Shown: one piece after another, positions 1 through 10,884 of the stretch
How positions within the stretch are numbered: the stretch's first letter is position 1
Layout: each line of letters begins with the position of its first letter
DNA from: Oscheius dolichura
Taxonomy: Eukaryota; Nematoda; Chromadorea; Rhabditida; Rhabditidae
NCBI GenBank assembly: GCA_932521035.1
Contig: OW051497.1
Location: 8,184,001 to 8,248,000 of the forward strand
Length of the DNA: 64,000 nt
Direction: 5' to 3'
The notes under the pieces: model-generated
What the model saw: only the letters and a program-made list of their open reading frames with translations
Databases searched by the model: none
What the model was told of the DNA's origin: nothing
Translations under genes and position numbers: made by a program

Positions 1-146
1 CGTTGCCATCCGTTGTGGGTCGTAAAATAGTCAGTTTCAGTCTAGAAATGGCAAATATTTACCGATGTTATAGAACAATACGGCAGAATCCATATGGAAC
101 TCCAAGTTAGCCATCGTCGAAGTCATAAGCGACAGGTGGAAAGTTA

Positions 147-2006
147 ATGAATACAGGTTTCATGCAACATATTGTCTACCAAATATCTGAACACTTCAGG
201 ACGGCTATCGGCTCTGTCCAATGTTATGCAGAAATGAGGGGGCATTACATGTACTTGTTGAATTTGGCAGACCATAATGCAGTCTGTGGACATCATCAGG
301 ACGTGAGTAAGGGCAGATACAAAGGGTTCTTTGACTATTCAAAGACGGTTTATGATTCATTGCGAGATTCTAAAGGTGTGTCTCTCAGATAGAGGACAAT
401 ACCGAATGATACAGAATAATAACAAAAAGGGCTAGGACAGTCTGGAATTAGGCGAAATATGGAGCGAAGACCTCAGAAGATTTCTATCTCCGCTTTACTG
501 CGTCTATAGTTTGCGATATTGCGCACATTCAACGCAAATGCGAAGCTGCTTGGGGAGCCTGTTCCTCGGGTAGTGCCTTGTCGCAATTACAGAGAATTAT
601 TCTGAAGTCTTTCAGTTCTTCTACCGTAGACACTGTGCCGTGGCCAACATGCTGGAAAATACGAATCACGATTGGTATGTATTCATCGACTCCGACATGG
701 AAATTGTCAATCCATACAGGTAATTATATATTTTAATAATTGCCCTGCTTTGAATGGACCCCCAGAGACCTTAACTATTGCCCATGTGTTGAAAAAGGCG
801 CGCGGAGAGATGATTTCTCCCTTTGTTTATGTTCGTTTCGGGTGTTCAGTTGGGAACCTCTGTTCTGAACCTCATAGCTCGCTTAGTCCAAAGTCTCTTT
901 TCAGATCTTTTAAAGAATTTATTGACGATAAACACGAAGTGTACATGTATGACCGCTTTTGGAATTGGGAGATCATGGCCGGTATTAAAAATAGCCAACC
1001 TTTAAAATGTCTATTTCAAGGCTCGTACATCGTCAAAGGAACTAAATTTGGAAAAGCCTTTGTTCGCGGCTTTGCAAATTTTGAATTCATACATCCGAAG
1101 ATAAACGATCACGGAACGGACAATGGAGCGATTCAGGTGCATTGAAGTGCATTCAGTTTTAAATTATCCTTCTCGCTTTTCTCCAACTAGTTAGCCATTG
1201 ACTCGTGTCCTTTCGTTTCAGGCCTACGTGGCGGAGGTTGTTCTTGGCAGTCGAAAAGCCATCCATGACTGTTGGCAACTGTGGCAAGAATCCAAAGGAT
1301 GGGATAACATGTTTGATCACGAGTGGTGTGTACGGAAGGCCCTTGGTGCAGAGGAGGATCTCGGTAGAGTGAAGGTATTCCGCAAGGTAAGTGCCCCTAT
1401 ATCTTCTGTCAGAAATATAGCCCTTTTAGGGAAGAGGTTGGGCCCGCGATGGAGGGCTAACGCTGAGTAAATGGTCCCTCGACTTTGATTTCTTACTACA
1501 CGGAAGGAAAGAGAGCCAGAAGAAAATGTGGAATGGGACCTTGTGAGCGAAAAAAATTGCATCTAATTTCGAGTGCTTATTTTAGCAAAGGAGGCTGGTA
1601 TGACACCAGGGTGCACCCGCTCGATCTGCAGAAATGCCACCAAGGCATAGAAGAGTGGAAATTTGTGGAAGACCTAGTTGTAAATAGGTAAGAGCATTGG
1701 CGGCGTCTACGGCTGCTAAGAGCCTGATGCACTGTTCCCAGAGTGATCAATTCCGTTGTGTATCCGTCTCGAGACCTATGTACCCGCTTTGGGCCGCTTC
1801 CCTAACTCTTTTACCTTTAATTTCCCCATTTTTTCAGGTCGGTCATAGTGAAAAATCTGAAAGATAGCGCAAGTGGGATTGTCAACTTTCTACGCGCAGT
1901 GTACACGAGAATAAACAAAACCGAAGTCATCGAAAACGATCTCAAGAACAACCATGATATCATTGCTAGGTTTTCCGTCTTCAATGAGTCTGAGACTTTG
2001 TTATAA
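147..2006 (+). CDS. DUF273-family glycosyltransferase-like protein (5' end incomplete)
   Basis: This gene encodes a member of the nematode DUF273 family, thought to be Golgi glycosyltransferases. Seven exons can be joined: 147-302, 616-719, 905-1136, 1222-1386, 1429-1542, 1586-1687 and 1838-2006. They show the family hallmarks in order: a Ser-Val-x-Cys-Tyr-Ala helix (SVQCYAEM), FFYRRHC, a DxD-like site in the context WYVFIDSDMEIVNP, YDRFWNWEIMAG, then the acceptor-side block HPKINDHGTDNGAIQ, and finally GRGWARDG and DFDFLLHGRKES. All junction phases agree. The DSD triad is the expected metal and nucleotide-sugar site; this is inferred from the family. No signal anchor is seen, so one or more upstream exons probably lie before 147 or outside the window. 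The first ATG used here may be internal. The substrate is unknown. Confidence 0.83.
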
Positions 2007-2039
2007 TTGTACATCAAAGAGTTTATGATAATTATGGGT

Positions 2040-2045
2040 AATAAA
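2040..2045 (+). terminator. poly(A) signal of the DUF273 gene
   Basis: AATAAA lies 34 nt after the stop codon at 2006, giving a very short 3' UTR. Confidence 0.6.
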
Positions 2046-3123
2046 TTATTCCAGTCAAAAGAGAAACGACTCAAATCAATCTTTCCGTTGTGTTTAGGTC
2101 CAGAATTATCGCACTCGTAACTGTGATCTTATCCCACGATTACCTGACCTCCGTCCGTTGTCCCACGCAAGAGGCAGGCATCCTGTAATCATCAGTTACT
2201 GACGAATTCGAAGAGAGCGGGGACGATAACAACTAGAGTCCCTTCAAAGAGCTCCGTCTCTTGTATAATATTACATAAATTACCAATGCAGAATCTCTCC
2301 CCTAATTAGAAATACAGCAGACAAGGAACAATTCCCTTTTTTGAATCTCACTGGAGCGAAAGACAATAACACCTGCAAGAGGGCTGCATCAGAATGTTTC
2401 AGCAGCCAAGACATTTTAGCCAGGGGTTGAGATGCCCTTTTCGCCCTCTTTCTAAGTAACACTAATGAGGGTTATGTTTTGACTGAAGAAGCGAGACTCA
2501 GCATCCATAGAGTTGACTCACAAAGAGCCAGTCAACATGCACTTTCGTCGGGTGGATGTTCAACACCCAATCTAAAGATAGCATCTTGGGTCGAGGTAGC
2601 GAGCATCAAGGCTCGGAAGCTGTGAAACTTGTTAATTTGTAATGAGGGTTCCTCAGCTCATCCCGTTCTTCCTGTTCTGAAGGGTTTCTAAAGATCAGGA
2701 GACCTTCTAGGAGTGTCGGTGTTGCTTAAAAGTGAAACAGAATACTTTAAAAGTTGCGCAGGAGGCGAACGTCAGAAGAAAATGAAACCAAGGATCTCAG
2801 ACCATCTCTAGGATGAGCTTCCCATCGGAAAATACTGTAGGAACAAGCGTTTCTAGTTTGAAGTAAAGAACTGTTGGCTGACGGGCTGTCGTGACAGTCA
2901 TCACAAGGTTTTCTCGGATTTCTCAAGAACTTCCCCCTATGGGCTTTCCGTTTTTCAGATAGTTTTCAGATCTCCTCTCTTCAAGTAGCCTCTGTTTCAT
3001 TAAAACTTCCCAATGGAGTGGTTTGCCAAGCAGCTTACCTGCAGTAGCGCTGAGCATCCCGCAGATGGGCGTGGCTTGGCATTGCCGACGCAAGGTCCGT
3101 TCATTCCTTGCTAGCGGGGAGCC
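2046..3123. other. intergenic region and probable promoter of the NCAM-like gene
   Basis: About 1.1 kb without a convincing exon on either strand. It separates the DUF273 poly(A) signal from the signal-peptide exon at 3124. I see no repeat family or tRNA here. The part next to 3124 is the likely promoter or 5' UTR, but no TATA box or acceptor-type trans-splice site stands out. Confidence 0.5.
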
Positions 3124-6100
3124 ATGCGCTCGCTAATAATTGTACTCGCTATAATTACTTGGGTTTCAGGTAGGTGTCTTCAACTTCCTTAATATTTAAT
3201 TATTTGTCCCCTCTCTATTTTCCGCGGAGCTCTGCCCTTATTCCAGAGCTGCCAGGCAACTTGTTGTGTCCCGCGCGAGGTATTAGCGTATTTACGTCCT
3301 CCCCGTAGGTCACATCCTAAACTGATTTTCTGTCGGAATCTCAGACATTTTGGTCCCTAGGACGACTCATAATCCCTTTAGCTTCAATCCTATTTAACTG
3401 CCCCTCCACATTTTAAACCTCTTGGGAACTGAAAGAGGAACAACTCGCGCCCTCGAACATTTGCCGAAGGTCTTTCCCCCTCTCCCCAGAAAAAGTGTGA
3501 TGCAGTAGACAGAGGAAGTTCGCAACTGTTTGGCTACTTTTTTTAGCTATCTTCCAGCTATTTAAGCAGTTGATCAAATTGCCTCGTCAATATTGACTCC
3601 AGCCTCAATTTTATGGCAAAGGGCATTAGAAAAAAGATGGCCGAGATCAAGACAAAAGAGAAATGGAGACCAGGGGGCCCTATTCCCAACTTCTTGGCGA
3701 TTACCACGTTCCCAGGATGATTCCGCGACTTTTTAACGGTGACTCAGAGTGACCCAGCCGCTGTCTCATCTCTGCTTCGTCTTAGACAGCCACCGAGTCT
3801 TTGTCCTCTGTATGAGTAAGGGGGTTTTGCCGGGTGACAAAACCGTGAGACTCTCCCCCTCCCTCTCCCTTCACTCCTCCGTTCGTTTACTCTTTCGAAA
3901 ACGGTGAACATGGCCAGAAGAGGTTAATTCCCTGTCAAGTAGAGGAGCTAAAGAACTTTGCGGTAGTCAGAATGGCATATTAGTGTGTGTATTAAGCGGC
4001 GCGCACTGACAAGGCTAAACACTTGACGGGAACAGTCTTGCTCTTGCGGACGTGGGTCGCCGAAACTCCACAAGCTGTCGGAAATTAGCAGCTTCAGTAA
4101 AACAGTTTGTTGAATCAGCTGCTCTTTTTTTGTGGTTTCCCCCGTGCGCCCGTTCCCTGAAGAGAGAGAGAGAGAGAGATAAAGAGAGCGGAATCCGATT
4201 CCCTGAAACAGTCAATGATCATAAAAAGATAAACAAACTTTCAGCATGGAATCTGACCCTAAATCCACACGGCGAACGCCTAATTAACAGGCGGAGTGGG
4301 GACAATTTTTTGGTTATCTGTAAGGTGAAGGATTTTACGGGAGCTGCCAGCGAGGTGACAGTCAATTGGTTTCGAAACGGAAATGTCGTCGCCCGCCTCG
4401 GAAGGTGATTTATTCTCTTTCTTCTTTCTAATCGTCCGCCTTTTTAAGTGTGATGACCATTAATACTCCCTATGCCAATCAGCTGCTGATCAATCGCCCG
4501 AAGCCATCCGACGGCGGTACTTACACGTGTAAAGCCACCGTTGAGGGAGAGACACAGGAACTTCAAGCGACCATCTCCTTTGTCGGTGAGTCATTTTCTT
4601 CACACAAAGACATCTGCTCAGCAATCAAGAAGGCATGCATGCTTAAGAAAGCACGGGGGTGCGAACAATCAGTAGCACTTGTTTTGGATTTAAAACCCGC
4701 GTGAACCAGGAGAGCTTTGTGCCGTAACTGTTCGCTAATGAACGCAGGTCTCATTAGAGAAATGTGGGGTAGGCAAACAAGTTGGCTCGCTGCCGGCACA
4801 TGTCACAGGTCAAGGTGGCAAAATTACGGGGGGCCAGGGGAGAAGAGAAGAGCGCGAGAGAGAGAGGAATAGGAGCCAACGACAATTGGACAACACCACT
4901 CCAATTAGGAGACATCTTCAAAGAGAATAAGGCGCCTCATACTCGGGGAAGGGTAGTATTAATCTTAAGATTTTTTTCAGACCCGCCGAGATTCATTGAC
5001 CCCCTGACGGAACAACACCCCGAAGAGGGCAGCACGGCAGAAATCAAATGCAAAGTGGAAGGAGCTGAAGGTCTTGAGGTCTTCTGGCAGTTTAATGGAA
5101 CCACTTTGGACGAGAGTGAGTCTTTTTCTCGTCTAATAAGGAGCGATCCCTCAATATGGTGGCCCTTTAATCAATCATCACCAATCGCCTTACGCAACTG
5201 TAGCCCTTACGCAAGCCTGAGAGGAGCTTCCCCAAAGCTTGCCGCCTTCTTCGGGTTCTCTCATTTTCGGGATAGGGAGAGCGAGAGGGAGAACCCATGG
5301 GAAACATAGTAAAGAGCCATTAGCGCTGATCCCATAGAATATCATATTACTCTTTGGAAGTGCCTCTCTCTCTTTCGAATTGTTTGAGAAGAGAGAGCTA
5401 TCAGAACTTCCAACTGGCAGCAAAAAGTAGCCGGGAATGTTTGGTTTCTGCCCAATCATTTTTCGCGCTAAGTGGGGGTAATCCGTGGGTCCATCGTAGT
5501 AAGCCAAGCGCATCAGTTACGCGCTTACTCCCTCTTTCGTTTTCTGCGTAGAAATCAGTGAACCGAGAAGAGATGCCTGGGAGCGGCTGAAAGGCTGAGA
5601 CAATGGGACATCGTTCGCTTTTGGCTAAGGCCGCCTTTGTCCTTTTCGAATGGTATTCATTGTAGAGCCACCCCGCGATTTGCATATTGGAGGAGCACCT
5701 AACGGACAATTAGAAAAACACGCAAAAGGCGCAGCCACACCTAGGCATATTAGACCCCCGGTCAACCATATTGAAGCCCTACTTTTGGCGGCTATTGTCA
5801 AAAGAGGAAGATTTCAAGAAGATCACCTATGATTTGCATATTTATGGGGGTCAAGCGATCTCTTCTCTAATCCTTTTGTGGGACGATTACAGGGCGGCGA
5901 TTGCCATCTGTCTTAGGCTTTGTGTTGCGTAGACCGGAGATTTCTTCAATTGTGACCAGTTTCTGAGGATAAGTCAATTAGAGAGAGAACCACCGGGGGA
6001 CGAACGTCGTTTGAAATTTGAGCTCGAGCCTAATCTGTGCTGTCCCGGGGCCGAATGCCGGTAAAGGAACACACATGTGTGGGAAAGGCTCTGCACCTCT

Positions 6101-9100
6101 CTTTGCAAAACTGGAGCGTTCTCTCTGCTTGTTTCTAAAGATATCACACTTCCGAAGGGACACCGGCTAGGTAAACTGCTGCCACAGTATTTGAGTTGCG
6201 CAACAGACCCATTGATTTGACGGGAGAAACAAATTTTTAGGGGTCTTCTCCATGTTTGCGCTGGAGCTAGGTTTCATTCATCCTTCTCTCATTGCACAGT
6301 ATAAAAACCTTTAGCTAACGTTTGTTAGCCATCAAGGGTCCTATTTCACAAGGGATTAGCCAGAATATATGATACAAGTCCAACTTTTTCAGGTTCTCCA
6401 AGGGGTTACGATTTCGAGAACGACAAGCAGACCTTGGTGGTTAAGAACTACAATTCCAAGAAGGATGACGGAGTTTATCACTGCAACGCCGCTCAGCACA
6501 GCTCCTTCGAGACGCTCTCCATCAGTGTTACCGGATATTGTAAGGTCATCCTGGGTGCATTAATGTGTACACTTTCAGCCAAGCCTGTGATTACTGTCTT
6601 CGACGTCCCAGAGAACGGAAGAGGCTTCGAGGGACACAGCGCTCAACTCAAGTGTGGCGCGGTCGGCAAGCCGCAGCCCATCTACAAGTGGCTGAACCAG
6701 GTAGGAATCACAGAATGAGTAAACAGTTACTTTGATCAACTCCCTCTATCTCTCTAGGTAGCGGGGAAATTCAATTCACCCCGGGGAACTTGGAGGGACC
6801 AACACCTCTCGTAACGCAATAGAGCGCTCCTCATACGCTTATTCGCGTAGAGTCTATTATCCCATGCAGTTGGAGTGTTCGCGGTGATTGAATCGTATGC
6901 TCTCAATATCCCGCGGGAAAAAGCTTTCAGATGTGCAAGTTATTCATACTTATGCACTAAGAGAGATGCAATCGATCCCCCTGACAAGCGGACATTACTC
7001 CGTAGTGGTTGAAAACAAATGGATAGAGTAAGGGATCCCTTGGGGAGGTCAGATTTCTTCTCAATAAGGAAATAACCCGTTTTAAAGAGAGACGAATCAG
7101 TTCACCTCGCTGCCAATCTGTTGCCCGGTCTTGTATTGTTTACTCCCCGCCATTAGTCGCTTTTAGAGTGCTACCATATGCAGCCGTCCCGATCATTTGG
7201 CTTTTATGTCGAGGGTGGTCATTTTTGGCCTATGCCATCTGTTGAAAAGAGAGCAAAACGGAGAGACAGATTTACACCTATCATATGCAAATTTGGGGAG
7301 GATGTCTCCATCTGTCAGTAGGGCGACTAGGCATAAATAATAGTTGGGTACACCTGGCTGGATGATTTCTCCTCGGGTGAGAGAGAGACAAAACGTCGCG
7401 TGCTCCCCCTCCTATAAGGTCATCAGCATGGCTAACGAACGGTAAAATGGTCACGCTATGCGCGAATAGAGGTCATCTACTGTTTGGTTTATGGGTGTTG
7501 GCAGTACACGGCAAAGAGGGGAGAGAGCGAGAAGACCATTTTTAACCGTTTATGACTAATTTGGGTCCCCCCTACTGGTTGTATCTTATTGTTTCTGCTT
7601 CCGCTTGGTTGCTCTGCCGACCCAATTGATGGGATTATCCTTTCTCCGACAAGGGCAGTCGCCTCTTGTCTTCACCCTTTGATTAATTTTGACTTATTGG
7701 AGGGATTATAGGAAGGAGAAGAAATTGACAACTCCGACAAACACACGGTAGAAGATGGACTCCTGGTCATTGAGTCGCTGTCCTCTGAAGATGCTGGCGC
7801 ATACAAGTGCATTGCCACCAATGACATCGGTCAGGATACAAAGACCGGAGACATTACCGTCTTCTGTAAGTAAATAATGGTGTCCCTGTCACGGTTGTTT
7901 ACAGTGAAACCCAGGATTGAAAGAATGGTTGACCTCACCAAGAAAACGAACGAAAATGTTGAACTGGTTTGTAGATACAGTGGAGAAGGGGATCTCAAAG
8001 CGAAATTCGTCTTTGAGGATCAGGAATATGCAGTAAGGAACTTATTTTACTGTGTGAAAACTGTATTTTTCAGGTAATCGAAGAGGGAGCAGCTACCTCT
8101 ACCGAGAAGGAGAACAGCGAAGAGAAGGAAGTTCTCGATGACTCTACCGAGGCCGAGCCAACTACCACCGCTGCAGCTGACGATGATGTTTGTTACTGTA
8201 TCTCTCTTGTTATATTTCATCTTTCAGGAAGAAAACGAAGAAGAGGAGACCGAGAAGGAGACCAGCGAGGAGGAAACAACCACACCTCATCCTCTGACCA
8301 GCGAGGCTTCTCAAGAGGACGAAGAGGAAGAGACAACCACTGCCCTCGCCTCCGAAGAGAAGAACGAATCTGATGAAGCCCCCGCTGACGCCGCCCCTGG
8401 AGAAGATGGTGAAGAGGAAGAGGAAAATACCAGATGGAAGAGGGTAAGTATACCCCAATTAATTCTAAACAACCGGACTGGCGCCAACGAGAGCCAGCCT
8501 TTGAAAACCACTCTGGCGCCAAAAATCGCACGTAGCTAATTGTCCCAGCCGACCACACATGATGATATGCAAATGACATGTTGCGCGGTAGATTGACACA
8601 TCTGGACGTGGTTACAGTAATGAGGGGGTTTTGTGACAGTAAAGGTCTTTTCTTTTATCATAGATAAGTATACAAAACTTGACTTTTTAGTATGTCTCTG
8701 ATGTCACCTCTGATCGAGTCAGTGTCCGGGCGGACGGAAACTCTTTGATATTGACTGTGCGTCAGCTCAGTTTGGAAGATGCCGGTGCCTACAGGTGCCT
8801 TGTGGAAAATGAAGCCGGAGCTTCGAACAGAACTATGAACCTGGCCATCACACGTAACGAATTGTATAGGGTATAGCAACGAGATGTTTTTAGACGCCCC
8901 TGTCCTGAAGTCCTCTTCTGAAGAGACTGTCCGCTCGTATGATGGAAACACTGTTACAGTCTACTGCGAGGTTTCTGCAGTTCCACAAGCTAAGTGGACT
9001 TGGTTCAAAGATGATGACGAGGTAAAGATTTGGCAAATATTGGAACAATGGAAAGAGAGAAATTTTCAGATCGAGGCGGATGGGAGCAGCGTTGTCATCG

Positions 9101-10215
9101 ACAGTTCCGAGGCCACTTCCAGACTGACCATCGAGAATACCGAAGGCAGATATGGCACATATAAATGCAAGGCCGAGAATGGAATCGGCGAAATGAGCCA
9201 CGAGATGCGTGTTATTCAAATCGGTTAGTCTGAGACAGTCGTAAAAGATCATAAAATCTAATAGTTGCACCTGGCGAGCCGATTGGTCTTGATTGCAAGC
9301 AGTTTGTCTATCCCAATTATGGAAAATGTTTCGTTTCTGAGGGAACCTATGACAACGAGGCTTCGGAACCCACTGAACTGGAGTTCCAAGTCGCTAAAAT
9401 GGATGATGTCGATTCCAACTACGACTGGGATAGCGCCCGAGTCTTCAGAGTGGATTATGGTAGCCATAATAACAGATCTTTATCAAATTACAAATTCTAG
9501 ACTCGAAAGGAATGGCCATTCCGGATCTTGAACCCAGCACCCAGTACCAAGTCCGTGCGAAGGCCCTAAACGAAGCCGGTGACTCTGGCTTCATTGAGCC
9601 CGTCAACATGGAGACCACCGAGCCATGGGCCCCCCTTGCTCCCGAAGAAGTCGAGATGGAATGCCAGGAAACCTGTACTGTCTCGTGGAGCGAGCCCAAC
9701 GACCACGGAGCAGAGATTACTGGCTACAACGTACAGGTTGATGAGCTGGAAAAGGGAGAAGAGACCCAAGAGGTAGTGTTGACAATAGCTTTGTTATCAA
9801 CACCTCCGTTCAGCTTGTCCAGACTGGCACCAAATTCAGCGTTTCGGTGGACCCCGATGAGAAGAACGTAGAGATCCGTGGAATCAAGCCCCACTCCTTC
9901 TACCGAGTCTCAGTTCACGCTATCAACGCAGTCGGCCCTGGAGCTCCGACGACCATTGACAAGGAAACTGATGGTGAGTATTTCTCCCTTTCTGATAATG
10001 AAGTAATTGGTTCAGAGTATCCGACGTCCACCTTCGACCCTGCCTTCGATGTCAAGAGGATAGCTATCATTGCCGGAATCGCGCTTCTTGTGTTGTTCAT
10101 AGTGGTTGACTTGATTTGCTGTAAGGTGAACAATTGTGGTCTGTTCGCTTGCGTCTGCTACAATTGCTGCGGAAGGGAGAGCCGCAAGGAAAAGGATCTC
10201 GAGGCCGGAAGGTAG
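3124..10215 (+). CDS. NCAM/Fasciclin II-type cell adhesion molecule
   Basis: A type I membrane adhesion molecule of about 870 residues in 17 exons. Exon 1 (3124-3169) encodes a signal peptide, MRSLIIVLAIITWVSG. It is followed after 1 kb by five Ig domains (exons 2-3, 4-5, 6-7, 8-11, 12-13), two fibronectin III domains (exons 14-16, 9267-9972) and a last exon (10014-10215) with one membrane helix and a short tail rich in cysteine next to the membrane (CCKVNNCGLFACVCYNCC). Ig hallmarks such as DAGAYKC and DAGAYRC end several domains. Five Ig, two FN3 and one helix is the NCAM/FasII layout; homophilic neural adhesion is inferred from the family. Ig4 is split by two acidic exons (8074-8186 and 8228-8442), which is odd. 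Introns inside domains are short, but three are 0.4 to 1.3 kb and carry octamer and E-box motifs. Confidence 0.9.
4162..4179 (+). repeat. short GA microsatellite
   Basis: A run of GA dinucleotides in intron 1 of the NCAM-like gene, about 50 nt upstream of exon 2. Similar GA-rich runs recur in this gene's introns (about 4855 and 5275). They are simple sequence with no evident function. Confidence 0.6.
5678..5687 (+). promoter_or_regulatory. octamer motif ATTTGCATAT, copy 1
   Basis: ATTTGCATAT in the intron between the two halves of Ig2 of the NCAM-like gene. It matches the POU-factor octamer. It is one of four identical 10-mers in this gene's introns. Confidence 0.45.
5832..5841 (+). promoter_or_regulatory. 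octamer motif ATTTGCATAT, copy 2
   Basis: Second ATTTGCATAT, 154 nt after the first, with a CCATCTGT E-box-like site 72 nt further on at 5904-5911. Confidence 0.45.
7283..7315 (-). promoter_or_regulatory. octamer copy 3 beside an E-box
   Basis: The minus-strand reading of 7283-7292 is ATTTGCATAT. CCATCTGT (E-box core CATCTG) follows at 7308-7315, and another CCATCTGT lies upstream at 7235-7242. All are in the long intron that splits Ig3 of the NCAM-like gene. Confidence 0.45.
8074..8442 (+). other. acidic insertion exons inside Ig domain 4
   Basis: Two consecutive in-frame exons encode roughly 110 residues dominated by Glu, Thr, Asp and Ser, with runs such as EENEEEETEKETSEEE. They sit between the half of Ig4 that carries the first core Cys (exon 8, ending FEDQEYA) and the half with the second Cys (exon 11, DAGAYRC). 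They therefore interrupt a fold that is normally about 95 residues. Low complexity and an absence of Cys suggest a disordered loop. Both exons keep phase with their neighbours, so skipping is possible. Confidence 0.8.
8565..8574 (-). promoter_or_regulatory. octamer motif ATTTGCATAT, copy 4
   Basis: Fourth ATTTGCATAT (minus strand), in the intron between the acidic exon and the second half of Ig4. Confidence 0.4.
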
Positions 10216-10668
10216 TAATCCCTCTTATCCCCATGAATAATAATGCTTTGTAGGGGAGAAACCGGCCGTCTTTTGGACAGCCAGACGAGGTAATTTTGTT
10301 GCCAGAACAAGAAGCTTCAAGTATCGTCCTCTTGTGCAATAAAGCAGAAAATATAAAGCTCCTGTCTCCCCGTGGTGCCGCAATCTGTACTGGGTGTCAT
10401 AACTATTCAAATCTATTTCAGCCAAAAAAGTTACCTACTTCCTCTCCAAACTACGGTCTAGTAAATCCAAAAAAACTTGTCTTTTTCTCTATAGAACCCT
10501 CTAGAAAGCCCTTCCCTTTGTTCTCTCTCCTCCGTTCAATATAGTCACTTTGCTCTGGTTGCCAAAATAGTTATATTCTCCCTCCTTCTTCTCTCTACCA
10601 GCCCTTCCCGCGTAGGACGTGCTCGGGTCACCCATATTTTTGTTGTGATTTTTCACTTATGTTTATGT

Positions 10669-10674
10669 AATAAA
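10669..10674 (+). terminator. candidate poly(A) signal of the NCAM-like gene
   Basis: AATAAA 454 nt after the stop codon, and about 210 nt before the next start codon at 10885. Confidence 0.45.
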
Positions 10675-10884
10675 TTTCTCCGTTCTAATTAAGATGAGGA
10701 GCTATTTCCAGGCTCCCGGATGGCAGCTGTCAGCCGGGTGTATTAAAAAGACTTTTTCACAGCTATTGTGACTGAGGGAGATGACCCCTCAATGCGTCAT
10801 TTTGGCTTGCTTGCGTTGAGCAGCTGGCAAATCGCAGTGTAACCCACCACCACAGCGGAACAGCTCCTTTAGCATATCTGCCAG

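Noticed and set aside
1-146. First exon of the DUF273 gene (frame around 54-108)
   Set aside because: The possible acceptor at about 42 leads to frames with early stops, and no family motif is recognisable.
8210-8579. Long minus-strand frames opposite the acidic exons
   Set aside because: They are shadows of the Glu/Thr-rich codons on the plus strand; no independent signals.
9776-9830. Frameshift in the second FN3 domain of the NCAM-like gene
   Set aside because: A 41-nt GT-AG intron restores the frame exactly, so the gene is intact there.
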